Origin: Brevundimonas mediterranea
Lineage (GTDB): Bacteria; Pseudomonadota; Alphaproteobacteria; Caulobacterales; Caulobacteraceae
Direction: 5' to 3'
Assembly (NCBI RefSeq): GCF_014196125.1
Contig: NZ_JACIDA010000002.1
Span: 944,494 to 1,008,493 of the forward strand
Length of the DNA: 64,000 bases
This document shows positions 58,097 through 64,000 of this stretch, piece after piece; the stretch's first letter is position 1; every line of letters starts with the position of its first letter. The notes under the pieces are model-generated. The model ran no database searches, was not told the origin of the DNA, and saw only the letters and a list, made by a program, of their open reading frames with translations. The position numbers and the translations under genes were made by a program.

Positions 58097-58939
58097 TCAG
58101 CCGCCTTGGGGCCCGGCCTCGGCGTCGGCCTTGCCGAGATCAGTAAGCGTCGTTCGCAGCGCCGAAAGGATGTCGTTCGCGTCTCGCACCTTCACCAGCG
58201 CTGCAAAATAGCGCGTCGTGCGCGCCATGGCGTCGATCGCGAAGAAAAGCGCCTTGGGAATCTCGGTTTCAAACGGTCCCAGTATCGGCCGGACGCCCTT
58301 GTCTCCCGTCCGAAGCTTCAGGGCGTCCAGACTATTTTGCGAGAGATGCCCGTAGAAGCCGCTCGCGAGACGATACTGGAGGTAGCCGGGGTCTCCGGGC
58401 AGGCTCGCCGCCAACGCCTTCATGGAGATCGGCCGGCGTTTGCCCAGCAGCGCGGCATGAGCCGCTTCTCTTTGCACCGACGCGGAATGGAGCTCGGCGT
58501 TTCCTGGGTAGGCCGCCCGGAGGAGCTGTTCCCGATCGACCGCGTGCTTGTGGTGATCGATGTCCAGCTCCTCGAGCGCCTTCTCCGGATTGGTCGCCAG
58601 AAGACTGAGCCAGAACCCGGCTTCGTGGATGGGGCGCACCGCTCCCACGGCCTCTATCGTCATGGCGCGCTCGGCAAGCATGATGCTCGCTGTGTAGGCG
58701 TTCAGCGCACGGCCGTAGACGCGGACGGCGGTCGGCGCCGCCGCATTTGCAGGCCCGCCGTCGCCGGCGTCCTGATGATCCTGGAATAGGCTCACGGCAT
58801 ACCGGTTCAGCTCGCGCGCGAGCTCGAACCAGTCACGGTAGTTGTCGATGTAGATATGTCGCCAAGTTTCGACCTGTGGCGACAGCAGGCCTTCATCGGC
58901 CAGCGCCTCGCGAGGGTCTGCCTCTTCCTGCTCGACCAT
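58097..58939 (-). CDS. DUF5677-like helical protein
   Basis: 280 residues, almost fully helical. RVYGRALNAYTASIMLAERAMTIEAVGAVRPIHEAGFWLSLLATNPEKA (about 72-120) matches the pattern of DUF5677 proteins, in which E...R..E.. helices form a HEPN-related fold, and GFYGHLSQNSLDAL is the later conserved histidine segment. Occurs in defence islands as a single gene. It lies 59 bases upstream of the RHGILHG protein on the same strand, so the two may form an operon. Confidence 0.6.
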   Translation of the reverse strand: MVEQEEADPREALADEGLLSPQVETWRHIYIDNYRDWFELARELNRYAVSLFQDHQDAGDGGPANAAAPTAVRVYGRALNAYTASIMLAERAMTIEAVGAVRPIHEAGFWLSLLATNPEKALEELDIDHHKHAVDREQLLRAAYPGNAELHSASVQREAAHAALLGKRRPISMKALAASLPGDPGYLQYRLASGFYGHLSQNSLDALKLRTGDKGVRPILGPFETEIPKALFFAIDAMARTTRYFAALVKVRDANDILSALRTTLTDLGKADAEAGPQGG

Positions 58940-59233
58940 GGTTCCGGTCCGTTCGTTCCAGCTTCGCGAACCTAACCCAAGGCATAGGCGATCCGCATGA
59001 GAGAGCGCGATGTCCGATGGCGGCCGTCAGGCAGATGACCCCGACAACCCCAATGGCGAGGACGGACGACGAGCGTCTCCCCGTTTGCTAGGGGATGGTG
59101 AAGGATGGAGTTGCGCCAGACCATGCCGTTTGGCTCGTCCTCTCAGTTGGCGGCGGCCTATGCGAGAAATGGGATGGGCACCTTGTCCAACGGTTGACCG
59201 AAAATGAGTGTTCTGACGCCTTCAGCACGCGAG

Positions 59234-60103
59234 CTAGAGTCTTGGACTCCATCGCGCGACTAGGTCGTCTTCCTCTTCGTCCTCGTCATCTGTCGGACCG
59301 TCGGCCACCAGGAGCATGGTCACCGCGTACCCGTTCGCCTGCCGCAGAACCTGTTCAAGAACACGTGGCGCCGGACGACCCCAATCATGCTGAAGCCAGA
59401 TCGTCCCATCCATCTCGATCCAGTCAGATGGCGCTGAAACGCCAGTGTTCGGCTTAACCTTGGTGGCGCAATCTGACGGCAGGCGACTTTTCCATTCAAC
59501 GGCCAGCCGCGGGAAGTTCACGTGTGAACGGGCGTAACGGATCACTCCACCGTAGGAAAAGACGATGGCGCACGGTGTCGAGGTCAGCTCGACGAACCGG
59601 TTCGCAGCCGCTTCCAGGCTGACATCATAGGATCTCGCCAGCTTTCTGACATGACCGACGTCCGGAAGACCAAGTTGGTCCGCGTCGCGTTCGAACCAGG
59701 GCTTCGGCATGAGGATGCCCGCGGCGAAACGGTTGGCTTCGGCTTCGCGCCGTTGCGCGGGTGTCGCGAATCCACGCTCGCTGAGGTGCGCCTGCGTGCA
59801 CTTCTGATTCCCAACGTGGGTGGGGATCAGAAAGTGACCGAGCTCATGGCCGATGGTGAACCGTCGACGGCCGCCTGGCACGCCCGGCCTGCACAGAATG
59901 ATGCCCTGGCTCTTGTCCGGGTCGGTCAGCAAGGCTCCTTCGAAAGAGGTCGTGTCCAAATCCCTGATCTCGAGGATGTTCACGGCCGCCGCGAGCGCCT
60001 CGATCGGAACGGGCGGCGTCCAGTCAGGGTGATGCCTCAGGATGGTCTGGATCAGCCGCTCGGGAGAGCCGCAGTCCGCCAAATCCATGAGGAGCTCGCT
60101 CAC
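59234..60103 (-). CDS. ImmA/IrrE-family metallo-endopeptidase
   Basis: 289 residues. The zincin motif is FTIGHELGHFLIP (His86, Glu87, His90) with a further ligand in AEANRFAAGILMP. The C-terminal half is the accessory domain that follows many ImmA proteins. ImmA-type proteases cleave the paired XRE repressor under stress, and the XRE gene overlaps its start by four bases here. The pair is a typical anti-repressor switch of mobile elements. Confidence 0.88.
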   Translation of the reverse strand: MSELLMDLADCGSPERLIQTILRHHPDWTPPVPIEALAAAVNILEIRDLDTTSFEGALLTDPDKSQGIILCRPGVPGGRRRFTIGHELGHFLIPTHVGNQKCTQAHLSERGFATPAQRREAEANRFAAGILMPKPWFERDADQLGLPDVGHVRKLARSYDVSLEAAANRFVELTSTPCAIVFSYGGVIRYARSHVNFPRLAVEWKSRLPSDCATKVKPNTGVSAPSDWIEMDGTIWLQHDWGRPAPRVLEQVLRQANGYAVTMLLVADGPTDDEDEEEDDLVARWSPRL

Positions 60104-60411
60104 GGCTTCTTCAGGGCCTCAGCCATGGCGCGAACGGCCGCCCAGGCCTTATCGTCCAGCTTACCGTCAAACTCTCGATAGAACTGAAGGGCAGGTGCCT
60201 TGTCCGCAGGTTCGCTCTCATCAGACAGGAACGCCACAGTCACCTTGTAATAGTCCGCCAGCCCCCTGAGCAGGTCCAGGCTCGGGTTGGTGCTGTCGCC
60301 GCGTTCAAGCTGCCAGATGTGAGCCTTGGACACGCCGACGCCGTCAGCGACCTGCTGGAGTGATTGCCCGCGTCTGACCCGCAGGTCCTTGAGCTTGGTG
60401 GCCAAAGACAT
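60100..60411 (-). CDS. XRE-family HTH repressor
   Basis: 103 residues with a canonical cro/C1 helix-turn-helix (LRVRRGQSLQQVADGVGVSKAHIWQLERG, about 10-38) and a helical tail (FDGKLDDKAWAAVRAMAEAL). GAGGGA lies upstream of the ATG. It overlaps the ImmA protease gene and is divergent from the DUF2188 gene. It likely binds ATCATACG repeats in the shared promoter. Confidence 0.9.
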   Translation of the reverse strand: MSLATKLKDLRVRRGQSLQQVADGVGVSKAHIWQLERGDSTNPSLDLLRGLADYYKVTVAFLSDESEPADKAPALQFYREFDGKLDDKAWAAVRAMAEALKKP

Positions 60412-60438
60412 TCGGTCCCTCGGAAACGCCGTACAGAT

Positions 60439-60497
60439 AAATCATACGCGCCGGAAGACGGTGTTGACAAGCGTATCGTCGTAAACTATATCATACG
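60439..60497. promoter_or_regulatory. Overlapping divergent promoters with ATCATACG repeats
   Basis: Rightward: TTGACA 60464-60469, 17-base spacer, TATATC 60487-60492. Leftward: TTGTCA (complement of 60465-60470), 18-base spacer, TATGAT (complement of 60441-60446). The two -35 boxes share bases. ATCATACG at 60441 and 60491 covers both -10 boxes, giving a simple way for the XRE protein to repress both genes. Confidence 0.65.
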
Positions 60498-60533
60498 ATG
60501 CGTTCATCGAGAGCGAGAAAGGAGGTGAAGGAA

Positions 60534-60755
60534 ATGGGCAAGAACCAACATGTCGTCCCCCACGCCAATGGCTGGGCCGTTCGTGGTGCGGGCAATGCGC
60601 GCGCAACCACGGTGCATCAGACACAGGCTGAAGCGATCTCTCAGGCACGAGGAATCGCTCAAAACCAGCAGAGCGAACTGCTGATCCACGGTCGCAACGG
60701 TCAGATCCGCGAGCGTGACAGCTTCGGAAACGACCCCTACCCGCCGAAAGGCTGA
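60534..60755 (+). CDS. DUF2188-domain small protein
   Basis: 73 residues of the DUF2188 family: HVVPHANGWAVRGAGNARAT, TQAEAISQARGIAQNQQSELLIHGRNGQIRERDSFGNDP. Function unknown; these compact proteins occur in islands and plasmids. A near-perfect Shine-Dalgarno (GGAGGTGA, 60521-60528) fixes ATG 60534. It is transcribed from the strong divergent promoter opposite the XRE repressor and closed by a terminator. Confidence 0.85.
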   Translation: MGKNQHVVPHANGWAVRGAGNARATTVHQTQAEAISQARGIAQNQQSELLIHGRNGQIRERDSFGNDPYPPKG

Positions 60756-60759
60756 ACCT

Positions 60760-60793
60760 CGAAAGGCCGCGTCATCCATGACGCGGCCTTTCG
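60760..60793 (+). terminator. Hairpin terminator after the DUF2188 gene
   Basis: A perfect 16-bp stem (CGAAAGGCCGCGTCAT and its complement) with a 2-base loop, four bases after the stop. Few T residues follow (TTC), but the stem is strong. Confidence 0.75.
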
Positions 60794-60812
60794 TTCATCA
60801 GGAGTACTCCCA

Positions 60813-61073
60813 ATGCGCTTCGAAGGCGCCATCGTTCGCGAACAAGGCATCGTCTTCGCCATCGTCGTGGTGAAGCGGCACATCCTCGACAACAACGCGG
60901 AGGCCACCCGGGTGGCGCACAGCTTCCAGCCCGCCTTTCCCGGTCTGCCCGTGGTGCTGATGGCGCAGAACCACCGGGGCGCGGCGACCTATTTCGGCCG
61001 GCCCGACATCGCGCGTTTCCTGTCTCGCGTCCCCGTCAGCGCCATTCCCTGGCGTGAATACACTCTGAACTGA
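60813..61073 (+). CDS. Small hypothetical protein
   Basis: 86 residues, soluble alpha/beta composition (GIVFAIVVVKRHILDN, LPVVLMAQNHRGAATYFGR). No family recognised, though small proteins with this opening are common in bacterial chromosomes. AGGAG is upstream of the ATG. It begins a run of short rightward genes. Confidence 0.55.
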   Translation: MRFEGAIVREQGIVFAIVVVKRHILDNNAEATRVAHSFQPAFPGLPVVLMAQNHRGAATYFGRPDIARFLSRVPVSAIPWREYTLN

Positions 61074-61080
61074 GGTCCCC

Positions 61081-61251
61081 ATGATGAAGCTCCGTAGAAT
61101 CCGCCCGCCACGGCCGCCCAAGCCCGTCGATCGTGTGCAGAACATGCGAACGATCCGGCCCTTGGGGAAAACCAAATGGGTCCGCGCCCATTGGCGCTGG
61201 GACTACGATCGTCACGCCTGGGAGTGGGTGCTCGGACATTGGTCGAAGTAG
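61081..61251 (+). CDS. Tiny basic, Trp-rich protein
   Basis: A 56-codon frame, MMKLRRIRPPRPPKP, then WVRAHWRWDYDRHAWEWVLGHW. The spaced Trp pattern resembles YXWQ-type repeats (WxxGHW) of bacterial surface or periplasmic proteins, but no signal peptide is present. It starts seven bases after the preceding stop with GAGGT upstream. Its short length leaves some doubt. Confidence 0.45.
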   Translation: MMKLRRIRPPRPPKPVDRVQNMRTIRPLGKTKWVRAHWRWDYDRHAWEWVLGHWSK

Positions 61252-61320
61252 GGGCGCGGGCCCAGCATCCGACGCGCCGCCGCAGGGGTCGAATACCGCC
61301 CCGCCAATGGAGAAGCCGAA

Positions 61321-61791
61321 ATGGACGGCCATAACTTCGAGAGGCTCAGGGCTCACATCCTGCCTCTGTCGCTATCGCAGGACTTCGACGTTGCGAGGCG
61401 AGAGTGGGGGCTTGTCGCGGTGGAAATCAGCGACGAGTGGGACCACTGTCCGTGCGGCCAGGACATCAAGGAGCATTGCTACATCCGCAATCGGATGACC
61501 GACCGCGAGACCTATGTCGGCAATGTCTGCATTAACCGCTTCATCCAGATCGACACCGGCAACCTGTTCGACGGGTTGAAGCGGATCGCGAAAGATCCCA
61601 CGGCGAATGCGAACAGCGATCTGATCGAACATGCGATGCGCATGGGATATCTCTACGGCGAGAAGGAATACACCTTCCTCAAAAAGACAGTACGCAAGCG
61701 TATCCTGTCGGAGGAGCAACTGGCCTGGAAGGTCAAGATCAACCGACGCATCATCGCTCAAACCGTCGTTGTGAAGCGTACAGTCCGATAA
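61321..61791 (+). CDS. Hypothetical protein with a zinc-ribbon-like Cys cluster
   Basis: 156 residues. HCPCGQDIKEHCYIRNRMTD then TYVGNVCINRF (four to five Cys between 43 and 70) is a pattern seen in a family of small phage- and plasmid-borne proteins that probably bind zinc. The basic helical C-terminus (FLKKTVRKRIL, KVKINRRII) suggests nucleic-acid binding. No named domain. Confidence 0.6.
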   Translation: MDGHNFERLRAHILPLSLSQDFDVARREWGLVAVEISDEWDHCPCGQDIKEHCYIRNRMTDRETYVGNVCINRFIQIDTGNLFDGLKRIAKDPTANANSDLIEHAMRMGYLYGEKEYTFLKKTVRKRILSEEQLAWKVKINRRIIAQTVVVKRTVR

Positions 61792-61884
61792 CTCCCTGTG
61801 CGTAATTCCGGGCTTTCGGGCTTAAAGAAACGGCGCACCCCAAGGAGGGTCCCGCACGGCAAATCCTTCAGTCGCGTCGCGTGT

Positions 61885-62547
61885 TTAGGGGCGTATTGCG
61901 ATAAGCCCGGTGACCCGCTCCACCTTGCCCAGCCAGTTCGCCGCCTCTGCCCGCCTGTACTCCACCAGTTCCCGGATCGAGGCATAATCGTTCGGAAGGT
62001 TGCGGGCGAAGATCGGCTCATGATGGGCGATCCGGTTCCGGAACTTCCGAATCCTCTCAAGGTCGAGGAATATCTGCGCGCGCGCTTGCGCCACCGTCAG
62101 ACCCGCAGGGATTCCAGGAAGGACGGTGCGCAGATGCGCGTCCCAGATCCGGCTGTCCTGTCCCTGAGTGAACACCTTTTCCCAGAACGCGAAATTGAGC
62201 TCTGAGACGACCTTGCCCACAGTTGGCTGACGCCCGGCGACCGTCCGAAGATTGCGCTGGGGATCGTAGTCTGTCTGCCGCCTAGGAACGGGCAGGCTCC
62301 TGATGAAACCGTTCACCCAAGGCCAGTTGGCGCCATGGACCGCCTCGATGGCGTCCCCCGCCGCGTTGCGGATGGCCACCTCGCACAGGTGAAGCGGCAC
62401 CATAAAGGCTGCGGAGACTTCCATATTCCAAGCGTAAAGTTCCAACGCCTGGTCGACATGCCCCTGCTTGGCCTGCAGATAGGTCGCAAAACGGGGTGCC
62501 GATATGACGTCCGGCAGATCCGTTATTTCCTGCGGCGTGAAAGGCAT
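61885..62547 (-). CDS. Abi-like HEPN protein
   Basis: A 220-residue Abi-family protein. The N-terminal helix YAWNMEVSAAFMVPLHLCEVAIRNAAGDAI (39-67) and the C-terminal HEPN site RKFRNRIAHHEPIF (Arg170, Asn171, His175) are both present, followed by SIRELVEYRRAEAANWLG. Members cause abortive infection, probably by RNA cleavage. It stands alone, between a zinc-ribbon gene and the OLD-like gene, and its catalytic motif is intact. Confidence 0.8.
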   Translation of the reverse strand: MPFTPQEITDLPDVISAPRFATYLQAKQGHVDQALELYAWNMEVSAAFMVPLHLCEVAIRNAAGDAIEAVHGANWPWVNGFIRSLPVPRRQTDYDPQRNLRTVAGRQPTVGKVVSELNFAFWEKVFTQGQDSRIWDAHLRTVLPGIPAGLTVAQARAQIFLDLERIRKFRNRIAHHEPIFARNLPNDYASIRELVEYRRAEAANWLGKVERVTGLIAIRP

Positions 62548-62922
62548 TACGCTAACGTAGGCGGCAATGATCGGGGTTGTCGACGGAGTGACGGACTTTC
62601 ACTTTCGAGTTGACACTTTCGCTCTAAAACCCCATCTGTTCGCCACTGGCTTTGAGACATGCGGGCGAAAGCCTCCCCTCATCGTCGATGGAATACGGAA
62701 AGCCCGCCAGAGATGGCGGGCTTTTTTTTTGATCGACGTGGCTTGGCGTGTGGTTCCGGTGAGGGCACCCAGAAAAGCTGGTCGGGTGGAGGTCGTCCAC
62801 GCCATCACGTCACAGGCCAATGGCTCAGGATCACCCCTTGTCGGGCCTGGCAAGGGCGGCCAGAACAAGCCACAGGCAAAGGTTGCGGCACCTCAGCCCG
62901 TCGCGTCCAGGGGAGTGGCGTC
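62548..62922. other. Gap with a terminator before the OLD-like gene
   Basis: 375 bases with no supported gene. It should hold the promoter for the leftward Abi-like gene, and possibly a short transcript that ends at the 62699 terminator. No tRNA-like fold was found by eye. Confidence 0.35.
62699..62730 (+). terminator. Strong rho-independent terminator
   Basis: AAAGCCCGCC, loop AGAGAT, GGCGGGCTTT, then further T residues (nine in a row). No rightward gene precedes it closely, so it may end a small RNA or readthrough from the gene ending at 61791. Confidence 0.85.
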
Positions 62923-64000
62923 TTGCACATCGAACGACTCGAAATTTCCGGCTTCCGATGCTTCGGACCAAACCCTATCCCGATCTATCTCGATGAAGGA
63001 CTGACCGCCTTCGTCGGGGTGAACGGTGCAGGGAAGACCGCCGTTATGCTTGCGCTTCAGCGGCTCTTCGGTGTTACGCCGGACCAACGGAGGCTTCGGC
63101 GACAAGACTTTCATGTCCCGGCTGCGGAAGTGAATCCGCCCAACGAGCGCCGGTTCACCATAGAGGCGGTTCTGGCCTTTCCGGAGCTCGACGATCCGCT
63201 TGCGGACGCGTCCGCCGTTCCTGAGTTCTTCTCTCAGATGGCCACGGACGACAGCGGAAGAATGAAATGTCGCTTGAGGATGGAGGGGATTTGGACGGAT
63301 GACGGCTCCATCGATGGGGCAATCGAACACACCTATCGCGCCGTTCGGACGATGGGCGCCTTTACGGACGCTGAGTGTTCGGACCTGAAACCCAAGGATA
63401 GAGCCAGAATCCAGCTCATCTATGTACCGGCCTCGCGCGACGGCATCTCGCAGGTGACGGCCTTTTTGCGTGGACGCTTGTGGCGGGCAATCAGCTGGTC
63501 GGAAGGCACGCGGACCACGTTCGCTTCGGCGGGCTCCGCCCTGAACAACGCGTTCTCCGGCGAGCCGGCGGTAGACGCCGTGGTCGCAGCAGTCACCAGG
63601 CGATGGCAGCAGGTCCACACCGCAGGCACGGACTCCACGCCAGTGTTTCGGCCTATCGATCTCCGGTTCGAACAATTCATCCGCAAGGCTGAGGTCTTGT
63701 TCCGCCCCGACGAGACAGGGCGCGAACGTGGTCTCGATGAGTTGAGTGACGGCCAGCGATCTCTGTTCCACCTCGCCATGACCGCGGCGACGCTCGACGT
63801 AGAATCGAACCTGGCGACGGATCCCAGCCCTGATGGATTTCAGTCCGGCGGCATCAGCGTTCCCGCCTTGACCCTGATCGCCGTCGAAGAGCCAGAAAAC
63901 AACCTCGCGCCGTTCTACCTCTCCCGTATCGTCCGACAGATCCAGGAACTGACCGCAGGGTCACGGGCTCAAGCCATGCTCTCGAGCCATTCGCCAAGCA
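62923..64000 (+). CDS. OLD-family/GajA-like AAA ATPase, N-terminal part (runs off the window)
   Basis: 359 codons are visible and open to the end. It opens IERLEISGFRCFGP and has Walker A VGVNGAGKTAV (31-41), the ABC-type signature ELSDGQRSLF, Walker B LIAVEEPENNL and the H-loop MLSSHSP, all typical of OLD nucleases such as GajA. A TOPRIM nuclease domain should follow beyond the window. TTG 62923 is taken as start because GGGGAG lies nine bases upstream and the first residues match the family. A UvrD-like gajB neighbour would make it a Gabija system. Confidence 0.82.
   Translation, partial: MHIERLEISGFRCFGPNPIPIYLDEGLTAFVGVNGAGKTAVMLALQRLFGVTPDQRRLRRQDFHVPAAEVNPPNERRFTIEAVLAFPELDDPLADASAVPEFFSQMATDDSGRMKCRLRMEGIWTDDGSIDGAIEHTYRAVRTMGAFTDAECSDLKPKDRARIQLIYVPASRDGISQVTAFLRGRLWRAISWSEGTRTTFASAGSALNNAFSGEPAVDAVVAAVTRRWQQVHTAGTDSTPVFRPIDLRFEQFIRKAEVLFRPDETGRERGLDELSDGQRSLFHLAMTAATLDVESNLATDPSPDGFQSGGISVPALTLIAVEEPENNLAPFYLSRIVRQIQELTAGSRAQAMLSSHSPS

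Noticed and set aside
58940..59233. Rightward frame at 59095-59457
   Set aside because: It overlaps the C-terminal end of the ImmA-type gene and shows no motif.
1..64000. CRISPR arrays, tRNA or rRNA genes, complete insertion sequences
   Set aside because: No regularly spaced long repeats, no T-arm/anticodon patterns and no transposase motifs were seen on either strand by eye; a tRNAscan or ISfinder run would be decisive.

Overview
The window is GC-rich (about two-thirds G+C) alphaproteobacterial DNA. Caulobacterales, and probably Brevundimonas, is suggested by the codon usage, by a GcrA-type cell-cycle regulator, and by SNase, RadC, Toprim, ParB, strawberry-notch and Trb genes in an order typical of integrative conjugative elements (ICEs) in this group. 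This placement is inferred; no rRNA, tRNA or other taxonomic marker gene is present.

Layout. (1) 0.3-9.0 kb is chromosomal-type accessory DNA. It holds a type III polyketide synthase with an ICMT-type methyltransferase (a BpsA/BpsB-like pair), a second ICMT-family protein, a DedA protein, an OmpR-type two-component system with its likely DUF347 membrane and PepSY partners, and a SMEK-like defence protein. (2) 9.3-23.8 kb is the maintenance block of an ICE: a secreted SNase-like protein, RadC, Toprim, ParB, a 1,420-residue strawberry-notch/methylase-like protein, two SSB-like proteins and a GcrA paralogue. It ends in a chimeric remnant of the type IV coupling protein, a CopG-like gene and trbB. 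(3) 23.9-37.5 kb is about 13.6 kb of cargo between trbB and trbC: a four-gene operon of mostly secreted unknown proteins, then a sulfite/redox module (OsmC, malate dehydrogenase, DsbA-like, TDT transporter, SorB/SorA, NTF2-like, LysR, DUF305, YVTN propeller, MBL hydrolase). A decayed second copy of the trbB 3' end lies at the far junction. (4) 37.6-47.9 kb is the rest of the conjugation operon, trbC-D-E-J-L-F-G-I, traF, a lytic transglycosylase and small DNA-binding proteins, read tightly in one direction from a region with phased short repeats and a dyad. (5) 47.9-64 kb is a defence island: a broken HEPN gene, a tandem HNH-like protein, a winged-helix/nucleotidyltransferase pair, a SPARTA system (TIR-APAZ plus short Argonaute), a MerR-like regulator, HEPN and DUF5677 proteins, an XRE/ImmA pair opposite a DUF2188 gene, an Abi-like HEPN protein, and the start of an OLD/GajA-like ATPase that runs off the window.

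Function. The mating-pair-formation genes look intact, but the coupling protein is truncated and no relaxase or integrase is seen. The element is probably not self-transmissible from this locus, although genes outside the window could supply these functions. The strongest system is SPARTA, 20 bp downstream of a toxin-antitoxin-like pair whose start is covered by four TAACATT-type half-sites. No CRISPR array, tRNA, rRNA or complete insertion sequence was recognised.
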